Part shown: piece after piece, positions 57,147 through 64,000 of the stretch
How the letters are laid out: every line of letters begins with the position of its first letter
How positions within the stretch are numbered: the stretch's first letter is position 1
Source of the DNA: Soonwooa sp032078105
GTDB taxonomy: Bacteria > Bacteroidota > Bacteroidia > Flavobacteriales > Weeksellaceae
Assembly (NCBI GenBank): GCA_046269235.1
Contig: JBJZOS010000003.1
Span: 310,001-374,000, forward strand
Reading direction: 5' to 3'
Length of the DNA: 64,000 bases
Position numbers and translations under genes: made by a program
The notes under the pieces: model-generated
The model's database searches: none
What the model saw: only the letters and a program-made list of their open reading frames with translations
Told to the model about the DNA's origin: nothing

Positions 57147-57941
57147 ATGCAAAACTATCTGGACCTCCTAAAACATATCAAAGATAACGGAACTGACAAA
57201 ACCGATCGCACCGGAACGGGTACTAGAAGCGTTTTTGGCTATCAATTGCGTTATGATTTGTCAAAAGGTTTTCCGATGGTTACGACAAAAAAAGTACATC
57301 TTAAATCGATAATTTATGAGTTGCTTTGGTTTTTAAAAGGTGACACTAATATTAAATATTTAAAGGATAATGGCGTTTCTATTTGGGACGAATGGGCAGA
57401 TGAAAACGGAAATCTTGGTCCTGTCTATGGTGCGCAATGGAGAAGTTGGGAAGGTGCCAACGGAAAAATCGTTGACCAAATAACTGAAGTAATTGACCAA
57501 ATCAAAAAAAATCCAGATTCGCGCCGACTTATCGTGTCCGCTTGGAATGTTACCGAAATCCCAAACATGGCTTTAGCACCTTGTCACGCGATGTTTCAAT
57601 TTTATGTGGCAGACGGGAAATTGTCACTTCAACTTTATCAAAGAAGTGCTGATGTCTTTCTAGGCGTACCTTTTAATATTGCGAGCTATGCATTGTTATT
57701 GATGATGGTAGCACAAGTTTGTGACCTCCAAGTTGGCGATTATGTACATAGTTTCGGTGATGTCCACATCTACAATAACCATTTCGAACAAGTTGACCGA
57801 CAATTGGCACGCGAGCCAAAAGCGCTTCCAACAATGAAACTAAACCCAAACATCAAAAATATTTTTGATTTTGATTTTGAAGATTTCACCTTAGAAAATT
57901 ACGATCCGCATCCAGGAATAAAAGCGCCTGTCGCGATTTAA
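57147..57941 (+). CDS. thyA: Thymidylate synthase
   Basis: A 264-residue ThyA that methylates dUMP to dTMP with methylenetetrahydrofolate. It begins MQNYLDLLKHIKDNG, has DRTGTGTRSVFG, the long loop WDEWADENGNLGPVYGAQWR, the nucleophile in ALAPCHAMFQFYV, LQLYQRSADVFLGVPFNIASYALLL and the C-terminal PHPGIKAPVAI. It is the short bacterial form. A strong terminator follows; no dihydrofolate reductase gene is seen in the window. Confidence 0.97.
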   Translation: MQNYLDLLKHIKDNGTDKTDRTGTGTRSVFGYQLRYDLSKGFPMVTTKKVHLKSIIYELLWFLKGDTNIKYLKDNGVSIWDEWADENGNLGPVYGAQWRSWEGANGKIVDQITEVIDQIKKNPDSRRLIVSAWNVTEIPNMALAPCHAMFQFYVADGKLSLQLYQRSADVFLGVPFNIASYALLLMMVAQVCDLQVGDYVHSFGDVHIYNNHFEQVDRQLAREPKALPTMKLNPNIKNIFDFDFEDFTLENYDPHPGIKAPVAI

Positions 57942-57971
57942 ATTGTAAAATATCTAAAATAAATCCTTACT

Positions 57972-58000
57972 AGCCCACGCATTAGCCCGTGGGCTTTTTG
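57972..58000 (+). terminator. Rho-independent terminator after thyA
   Basis: AGCCCACG pairs with CGTGGGCT around an 8-base loop, followed by TTTTTG. It lies 30 bases after the thyA stop. Confidence 0.85.
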
Positions 58001-58179
58001 TAAATTTAATAAAAAATAATATCACATTCATTCAATAAAATAGGGGAACATGCGATTGGTGCAACTAAGGAACCTACACATTTAATAGACGCATATATCG
58101 ACGGGTATAACATTTTTTTGTAATCCTATTTTGTAACAATTAATCATCTTTGATCACTTATTAAAAAAATCAATAAAGA

Positions 58180-58802
58180 ATGAAAAAAACACTCTTCATC
58201 ATTCTTGCTGTTTTTTGTGTGTTAATCGGACTTTATCCTTTTATTTACTTTTTCGTAGATCGAAGTCTTGGATTCTTACATTTCAAACCAAAAGATGTTT
58301 TACAAAATCTATTTTGGACTATTGGTTTCTACACGCACATCATCTTTGGAGGACTTTCATTATTAATTGGCTGGACACAGTTTATCCCAAAATGGAGAAA
58401 TATTAATCTTAAGCCACGTCGAAAACTAGGTAAACTTTATATCATTTTATTATTCTTAAGCTCGCTGACAGGGATCAGAATTGCGACTAAAGCTACTTTC
58501 GGAATTAGTACTGCAATGGGATTTGTTTCTGTAGGCTTCATTTGGTTTTTAACAACATTTTTAGCATTTACTTCCATCAAAAAAAAGACTTCACAATGCA
58601 TCAAAAAATGATGATTTACATTTATGATGCCTGCTTTTCTGCGGTGATATTAAGAAGTTATTTACCGATACTACAAAGGATTTTACAAAATTTTATTATC
58701 GCTTATCACATGGTTGCGTGGTTATGTTGGATCCCAAATATTATCTTTGCTAATATTATCACTAAAAATATTAAAACATCGACTTTAGATGTTATTAAAT
58801 AA
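58180..58802 (+). pseudogene. DUF2306-type membrane protein, frameshifted
   Basis: The first frame (58180-58611, 143 aa) encodes a signal-like helix and three further membrane helices (TIGFYTHIIFGGLSLLIGWTQF, LGKLYIILLFLSSLTGIRIA, GFVSVGFIWFLTTFLAF) and then ends in unrelated residues. The rest of the same protein (KDFTMHQKMMIYIYDACFSAVILRSYLPIL, AYHMVAWLCWIPNIIFANII) continues in the next frame to the stop at 58802. The switch point is an A8 run at 58579-58586; nine A would restore one reading frame of about 207 residues. It may be a real mutation, a phase-variable tract, slippage-read, or a sequencing error. The HQKMMIY motif is typical of DUF2306 proteins; their role is unknown. The spacer upstream (58001-58179) carries a protein-like fragment. 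Confidence 0.8.
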
Positions 58803-58812
58803 TAGAACTCTT

Positions 58813-61326
58813 ATGAAAAAAATCGTCATATCTTCATTATTGTTAGGCGCTTTATTTAATTCTAATTTAGCTTTTGCGCAAACCGATTATTCGGGAAGAG
58901 AAAAAGTTTATCGTGCGACACATACCAAAATGACAGAATTAAAACACACCAAATTAAAGGTTAGTTTCGACTACGAAAAAGAACAACTTTATGGTGAAGA
59001 ATGGTTAACGGCATCACCTTACTTTACGCCGACAGATTCTTTGGTTCTTAATGCAAAGGCCATGTTGATACACGAAGTGGCTTTGGATAAAAACGGAACA
59101 AAGCAAGCGCTTAAATACGATTACAAAAACGATATTTTAAAAATAAATCTTGACAAAACTTATCAAAAAAATCAAGATTATACGGTCTACATCAAATATA
59201 CAGCGCGTCCTAACGAAGTAACACAAAAAGGAAGTGCCGCGATTAACGATGCCAAAGGTTTGTACTTCATCAACGCGCAAGGAAAAGATCCTGACAAACC
59301 AACGCAAATCTGGACACAAGGCGAAACCGAATCGTCTTCGGCTTGGTTCCCAACGATTGATAAAACCAACCAAAAAACAACGCAGGAAATCTACATGACT
59401 GTTCCTGATAAATACGTTACGTTATCGAACGGACTTTTGAAAAGTTCGACAAAAGAAGCCAATGGTCAGCGCACCGATTACTGGGTCATGGACAAAAAAC
59501 ATTCGCCTTACCTCTTCTTTATGGGCGTTGGTGATTTTGCAGTTATTAAAGATAAATGGAAAAATATTCCTGTAAACTATTACGTAGAAAAAGAATATGA
59601 GCCTTATGCAAAACAAATTTTTGGAAACACACCAGAAATGATGGAGTTTTTTTCGAACAAACTAAATTATCCATATCCTTGGTCAAAATATGATCAAATG
59701 GCTGGTCGCGACTATGTTTCTGGTGCCATGGAAAACACGACGGCGACTCTGCATGGCGAAGCTTCTCAACAAAAACCTGGCGACCTAATTGACGAAAACC
59801 GTTGGGAAGATACCATTGCGCACGAACTGTTTCACCATTGGTTTGGCGATTTGGTAACTGCCGAAAGTTGGAGCAATTTGACGGTTAACGAAAGTTTTGC
59901 TGACTATTCCGAATATCTTTGGAACGAGCATAAATACGGAAAAGATGAAGCCGATTACAAATTGATAAAATCGCTGAGAGCTTATAAAATGAATCCTGCT
60001 AATTTTTCCAAAAACTTGGTTAGATTCGATTATGATTCGCGAGAAGATGTTTTTGATTCGGTGACTTACAACAAAGGTGGTGGCATTCTTCACATGTTAA
60101 GAAATTACTTAGGCGACGATGCTTTTTTTGCAGGATTAAACGATTATCTTAAAACCTATGAATACGGAAATGCTGAAGCACAACAACTACGTTTATCTCT
60201 AGAAAAAGTCTCTGGGAAAGATCTTAACTGGTTTTTCAACCAATGGTATTATGGTGCGGGACATCCAAAACTTAGTATCAATTACACGTACGAACCTATA
60301 AAAAAGCAAGTCAATGTTGCCGTTACGCAAACGCAAACTGGTGCTTATTTTCAATTCCCGTTGTCGATTGATGTTTATGAAAATGGAATTCCAAAACGCT
60401 ATAATGTCTGGGCAGATGCGAAAGCTAGTCAAAGTTTTACCTTCAATTTTTCTCAACAACCCACCTTAGTGAATGTTAACGCAGATCAAGTTCTTTTATC
60501 CGAAATAAGTGATAATAAAACCGCGGATCAGTATTTTGTTCAATATACGAAAGCGAAAGAATTTAAAAGCAGATATCTTGCTGTAGAATATGCAAAAGAG
60601 AATATTGATAAAAACGCGTCTGTTTTAAAAATTCTTTCCGCAGCGCTTAAAGATTCATCACACAGAATCAGAATTTTAGCACTTTCAGCGATTGACTTAT
60701 CAAAAACCGATCAGGCTAAACTACTTCTAAAAGATGTTGAAAATATTGCTCAAAACGATTCAAAAACATTAGCACAAGCCGCGGCAATTTCGGCACTTTC
60801 TAAAACGAAAGATAAAAAGTACGTTAGTATTTATGGAAAAGGAATTTCTGCGGTTTCCAACTCAGTTAAAGGAAACTCTATCGCAGCTTTAGCAGATATC
60901 GAACCTCAGAAAACCGTTGCATTAATGCAAACTATTGATTTAGCAAATGCTTCGGAAGATTTAATCAACAAATTGATGCCGATTATCGTTAAAAATAAAA
61001 TTGAGTCGCAAATGGAGAACATTGGTGGGCAAGTTTTATTTTACCCTTTTATTAAATTCCAAGATGCAGAGCTTGGTGCCGTTGCAGAAGAAGGTTTTAA
61101 CTGGGTTATGACCTCCGATAATGTAAAAGCGACAAAAGCAATGACCAAAGTTATGGGACAAGCAAAAAGTGAAATTTCTGCAAATCCGCAGGCGAAAATG
61201 ATGTTGGTGCAAATCATGAAAGAAGGCTTAAATAAGAAGATGCAACTTCTAAAACAAAATCCTCACAGTCAAAGTCTTCATGAACAAATTGACGCTATTA
61301 ATAAAGCGATTGAAGATTATAAATAA
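58813..61326 (+). CDS. M1 family aminopeptidase, exported
   Basis: An 837-residue zinc aminopeptidase. The ATG at 58813 gives a signal peptide (MKKIVISSLLLGALFNSNLAFAQ); the longer frame from 58789 overlaps the preceding pseudogene. Exopeptidase motif GAMEN is at 304-308 and the zinc site HELFHHWFGD at 337-346 with E360 (NESFAD). A Tyr that stabilises the transition state is expected near FDSVTYNKGG. The C-terminal part is a helical ERAP/HEAT-like domain (about 585-837). It probably trims peptides in the periplasm. A strong terminator follows. Confidence 0.94.
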   Translation: MKKIVISSLLLGALFNSNLAFAQTDYSGREKVYRATHTKMTELKHTKLKVSFDYEKEQLYGEEWLTASPYFTPTDSLVLNAKAMLIHEVALDKNGTKQALKYDYKNDILKINLDKTYQKNQDYTVYIKYTARPNEVTQKGSAAINDAKGLYFINAQGKDPDKPTQIWTQGETESSSAWFPTIDKTNQKTTQEIYMTVPDKYVTLSNGLLKSSTKEANGQRTDYWVMDKKHSPYLFFMGVGDFAVIKDKWKNIPVNYYVEKEYEPYAKQIFGNTPEMMEFFSNKLNYPYPWSKYDQMAGRDYVSGAMENTTATLHGEASQQKPGDLIDENRWEDTIAHELFHHWFGDLVTAESWSNLTVNESFADYSEYLWNEHKYGKDEADYKLIKSLRAYKMNPANFSKNLVRFDYDSREDVFDSVTYNKGGGILHMLRNYLGDDAFFAGLNDYLKTYEYGNAEAQQLRLSLEKVSGKDLNWFFNQWYYGAGHPKLSINYTYEPIKKQVNVAVTQTQTGAYFQFPLSIDVYENGIPKRYNVWADAKASQSFTFNFSQQPTLVNVNADQVLLSEISDNKTADQYFVQYTKAKEFKSRYLAVEYAKENIDKNASVLKILSAALKDSSHRIRILALSAIDLSKTDQAKLLLKDVENIAQNDSKTLAQAAAISALSKTKDKKYVSIYGKGISAVSNSVKGNSIAALADIEPQKTVALMQTIDLANASEDLINKLMPIIVKNKIESQMENIGGQVLFYPFIKFQDAELGAVAEEGFNWVMTSDNVKATKAMTKVMGQAKSEISANPQAKMMLVQIMKEGLNKKMQLLKQNPHSQSLHEQIDAINKAIEDYK

Positions 61327-61350
61327 GATCTCCAAGAATTATTATTAAAA

Positions 61351-61389
61351 CAAAATCCCGCGAAACTTCGTTTCGCGGGATTTTTTATT
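61351..61389. terminator. Strong bidirectional terminator
   Basis: AAATCCCGCGAAAC pairs perfectly with GTTTCGCGGGATTT around a 3-base loop (61353-61383), with TTTTTTATTT on the plus side and A/T-rich sequence on the minus side. It ends the aminopeptidase gene and the convergent barrel gene. Confidence 0.9.
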
Positions 61390-61407
61390 TATTTAAGAAA
61401 AAATAAC

Positions 61408-62073
61408 TTACTGAAAAATATAGGAAATACCTACATTGATGATATGTTCACTTTTCTTGCTATAGACACTTGGATCTTTTGTACCTTGTTCGATAACAGA
61501 ATCTTTAAGATGTGGGTAGACATTCATAAGATGGATATCATAACGTGCCGTAATCTCCCACTGACGCTTATAACTGTAACCAACACCAGCGCCAACACCC
61601 AAGTTAAACTTTGCAGCTTTACCATAGCTATCTGCCGAATAATATTCTTTACCTGGAGGCGGATTTTTATCATTTTGACTAATCATAAAATCAAATCTTG
61701 GTCCTGCTAAGGCAAAAAACTCACTTTCATTTTCAGAGAAATATGTTTTAAAACTAATAGGAATACTCAGATAATTATTAGCATATACTGCATGAGGCCA
61801 TCCTTTTTTGTCCTCAACACTCTTGTCCCCTGTCTCACCTGCACCAAAGTATAATACTTCGGTCTGAATGTAAAACTGATCATCAGATCCAATTGGTGTT
61901 AAAGCTAAAGCACCTGCCATTACAGAATATCTAGGACCCGATGGGTTATGAGCGTTCTGGATTCTGGAATAAGTACCTCCTGCTGTTAAGCCAAATCTAG
62001 TTGCACTAAAGTCAATCTGTGCTTGCATTATTGCTGCCAATGACAAAGCAGTTCCTATTAATATTTTTTTCAT
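61408..62073 (-). CDS. Outer-membrane beta-barrel protein
   Basis: A 221-residue protein with signal peptide 1-19 (LSLAAIMQAQ) and alternating strands typical of small PorT/OmpA-like barrels: FGLTAGGTYSRIQN, FYIQTEVLYFGAG, LSIPISFKTYF, FFALAGPRFDFMIS, FNLGVGAGVGYSYKRQWEITARYDIHL, and the final INVGISYIFQ with a terminal aromatic. No plug or OmpA domain. It starts 26 bases after sucD on the same strand, so it may share that transcript. Function unknown. Confidence 0.85.
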   Translation of the reverse strand: MKKILIGTALSLAAIMQAQIDFSATRFGLTAGGTYSRIQNAHNPSGPRYSVMAGALALTPIGSDDQFYIQTEVLYFGAGETGDKSVEDKKGWPHAVYANNYLSIPISFKTYFSENESEFFALAGPRFDFMISQNDKNPPPGKEYYSADSYGKAAKFNLGVGAGVGYSYKRQWEITARYDIHLMNVYPHLKDSVIEQGTKDPSVYSKKSEHIINVGISYIFQ

Positions 62074-62099
62074 CAGAGAGTGTTATTTTTTCGAAAGTC

Positions 62100-62972
62100 T
62101 TATCCTAAAACTTTAGCTACAGTAGCACCAATCTCAGCTGGAGAATCAACAACGTTGATACCACATTCGCTCATAATTGCCATTTTAGCTTGCGCAGTAT
62201 CTTCTGCTCCACCAACAATAGCACCAGCGTGTCCCATTGTTCTACCTTTAGGCGCAGTTTGTCCAGCGATAAAACCAACAACTGGTTTTTTTGAACCGCT
62301 ATCTCTGTACCATCTTGCAGCTTCAGCTTCTAATGAACCACCAATCTCACCAATCATAACAACAGCTTCAGTTTCTGGATCGTTGATGAATAATTCTAAA
62401 GCCTCTTTAGTTGTAGTACCAATAATAGGGTCACCACCAATACCGATTGCAGTAGATACACCGTAACCAGCTTTTACAACTTGGTCAGCAGCTTCGTAAG
62501 TTAAAGTACCAGATTTTGAAACGATACCTACTTTACCTTTTTTGAAAACGAAACCTGGCATAATACCAATTTTAGCTTCATCAGAAGTAATGATACCTGG
62601 ACAGTTAGGACCAATTAATCGACAATCTCTGTCTTGGATGTAGCTCTTAACTTTTACCATGTCTTCTACAGGGATACCTTCTGTAATACAAACGATAACT
62701 TTGATACCTGCATCTGCAGCTTCCATAATTGCATCAGCTGCGAACGCTGGCGGTACAAAAATGATACTTACGTTAGCTCCTGCTTTTGCAACAGCATCTG
62801 CAACTGTGTTGAATACTGGTTTTCCTAAGTGCTCAGTTCCACCTTTTCCTGGTGTTACACCTCCTACTACGTTTGTTCCGTATTCGATCATTTGACCTGC
62901 GTGGAAAGTTCCTTCGTTACCTGTAAAACCTTGTACGATTACTTTAGAATCCTTGTTTACTAATACTGACAT
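62100..62972 (-). CDS. sucD: Succinyl-CoA synthetase alpha subunit
   Basis: A 290-residue alpha subunit of succinate-CoA ligase, which makes ATP or GTP from succinyl-CoA in the TCA cycle. The CoA-binding N-terminus reads KVIVQGFTGNEGTFHAGQMIEYGTNVVGGVTPGKGG; then CITEGIPVEDM, GPNCPGIITSDEAKIGIMPG, and the phospho-histidine in RTMGHAGAIVGG. The beta subunit gene is not in the window. The LpxD-type gene lies 105 bases upstream. Confidence 0.97.
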   Translation of the reverse strand: MSVLVNKDSKVIVQGFTGNEGTFHAGQMIEYGTNVVGGVTPGKGGTEHLGKPVFNTVADAVAKAGANVSIIFVPPAFAADAIMEAADAGIKVIVCITEGIPVEDMVKVKSYIQDRDCRLIGPNCPGIITSDEAKIGIMPGFVFKKGKVGIVSKSGTLTYEAADQVVKAGYGVSTAIGIGGDPIIGTTTKEALELFINDPETEAVVMIGEIGGSLEAEAARWYRDSGSKKPVVGFIAGQTAPKGRTMGHAGAIVGGAEDTAQAKMAIMSECGINVVDSPAEIGATVAKVLG

Positions 62973-63077
62973 TTTATTTCTATTTTTTTAAATTTTAAAT
63001 AATATTGATAAAACACAAAAATAGTCAATATTCTTGGAAAGTGACTACTGATTTTTGTTTTTTATCACAGAATTAAG

Positions 63078-63977
63078 TTAGAGTTTTTTAAGTTTCACTT
63101 CTTTCTTAAGATAATCTCTGAAAGGGTCTGCCAAAACTCCAAAATAAGTTCCTTTTTTCAAATCACGGTTGACACCAGTCTTAGCAAGAAGTACTGTCCC
63201 AGACTCAATTCTAAGGCCTGAAGCCATACCAACTTGGCCCCAAATTGTCACATCATCTTCGATAATACAACATCCTGCAATTCCGGTTTGTGATGCGATT
63301 AGACAACGTTTACCAATTACGGTATCGTGTCCAATTTGGATTTGGTTATCAAGAACACTGCCTTCACCTATTAATGTAATATCGGTAACTCCTCTGTCAA
63401 TTGTACATCCCACACCGATTTCAACATTGTTTTCGATAACAACATTCCCGACAGAAATGAGTCTATCAAAACTGCCGTTTAACTTTCTGTAATAAAATGC
63501 ATTTCCGCCCAAAACGGTATTAGCTTGGATTATAACATGATCACCAATTATCGTATCATCGCCGATAACGACATTAGGATAAATAATGCAATTTTTTCCG
63601 ATTTTAACATTATTACCAACAGTTACACTGGGATGGATTTGAGAATTCTCACCAATTTCTGGTTTAGAAAGTTCACCAAAAAAGTTAGTAATTGTCGTAA
63701 AATGTGTATTTATTTTATTAAAATCTCTAAACGGATCTTCCGAAATTAACAAGGCTTTTCCTTCGGGACAATCTACTTCTTTATCAATCAAGATAATTGT
63801 AGCATCGGAGTTCAAAGCTTTATCATAATATTTAGGATGGTTAACAAATACAATTTCTCCAGCTTTAACACGGTGGATTTCGTTAGTTCCTAAAATTTGA
63901 AAATCTTCGGGACCAACATATTTTGATTGGATAAGATCAGCGATGGATTTAAGCGTCTGTGGTTGGCTAAATGTCAT
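63078..63977 (-). CDS. lpxD: LpxD-type UDP-GlcN N-acyltransferase
   Basis: A 299-residue left-handed beta-helix acyltransferase. An N-terminal uridine-binding domain (about 1-100, e.g. VKAGEIVFVNHPKYYDKAL) is followed by hexapeptide repeats (NSQIHPSVTVGNNVKIGKNCIIYPNVVIGDDTIIGDHVIIQ and on). The catalytic histidine is in IQIGHDTVIG, equal to E. coli LpxD H239. LpxD N-acylates UDP-3-O-acyl-glucosamine in lipid A synthesis. It is about 40 residues shorter than E. coli LpxD. Flavobacteria often carry such a short paralogue near sucD in addition to a full-length lpxD, so it may be the second copy. The upstream flank is cut off 23 bases after the start. Confidence 0.88.
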   Translation of the reverse strand: MTFSQPQTLKSIADLIQSKYVGPEDFQILGTNEIHRVKAGEIVFVNHPKYYDKALNSDATIILIDKEVDCPEGKALLISEDPFRDFNKINTHFTTITNFFGELSKPEIGENSQIHPSVTVGNNVKIGKNCIIYPNVVIGDDTIIGDHVIIQANTVLGGNAFYYRKLNGSFDRLISVGNVVIENNVEIGVGCTIDRGVTDITLIGEGSVLDNQIQIGHDTVIGKRCLIASQTGIAGCCIIEDDVTIWGQVGMASGLRIESGTVLLAKTGVNRDLKKGTYFGVLADPFRDYLKKEVKLKKL

Positions 63978-64000
63978 AACAATAACTATTTATCAAAAAA

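Overview
This window is chromosomal DNA from a low-GC member of the Bacteroidota, most likely class Flavobacteriia and the Chryseobacterium group (Weeksellaceae). The evidence is GLPGLI-family proteins, GldB and GldC gliding lipoprotein genes beside nadE, C-terminal type IX secretion (T9SS) sorting domains, TonB-dependent receptors paired with surface lipoproteins, an M56/BlaI module, and promoters of the Bacteroidetes form TTG-N16-21-TAnnTTTG. I see no prophage, insertion sequence, CRISPR array, rRNA operon or integrated plasmid.

Layout. 1-6.4 kb: a 5'-truncated TPR protein, a transaldolase, then a minus-strand block (BlaI repressor, M56 membrane metalloprotease, one intact GLPGLI protein and a decayed GLPGLI paralogue). 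6.6-13.8 kb: initiator tRNA-Met, a YciO-type YrdC protein, YaaA, PrmC, a hotdog thioesterase with a compact cobalamin-like RNA in its leader, HutU, and a small protein with a receptor-plug-like tail. 13.9-21.1 kb (minus): topoisomerase IV (ParE, ParC) with a small membrane protein and a rhomboid protease, plus cardiolipin synthase. 21.3-27.7 kb: a tripartite RND efflux operon. 27.9-36.2 kb: AhcY, a FUSC-type membrane protein, PepD, a T9SS-exported M4 metalloprotease and RadA.

36.3-43.3 kb (minus): a cobalamin-riboswitch-controlled vitamin B12 capture operon, with a BtuB-like TonB receptor, a BtuG-like beta-propeller lipoprotein, a second surface lipoprotein and a T9SS cargo. 43.5-48.9 kb: AcpH, then a tight minus-strand operon of GNAT, NadE, a membrane-anchored barnase-type RNase, a 37-residue lipoprotein, barstar, GNAT and DinB, followed by gldB-gldC on the plus strand. 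49-54.2 kb: MetB and a TonB receptor with a beta-helix lipoprotein. 54.5-64 kb: a second YrdC/Sua5 protein, CCA-adding enzyme, ThyA, a frameshifted DUF2306 gene, an M1 aminopeptidase, an outer-membrane barrel, SucD and an LpxD-type acyltransferase.

The most unusual items are the barnase-lipoprotein-barstar set, the compact cobalamin-like RNA, the B12 operon ending in a T9SS cargo, and the M56/BlaI module that lacks a beta-lactam sensor. The RNase carries a natural cysteine pair at the positions equivalent to barnase 43 and 80. Several start codons were moved from the longest possible ORF to the one supported by signal peptides, promoters or terminators; each entry says so. All assignments come from reading the sequence; no database search was run.
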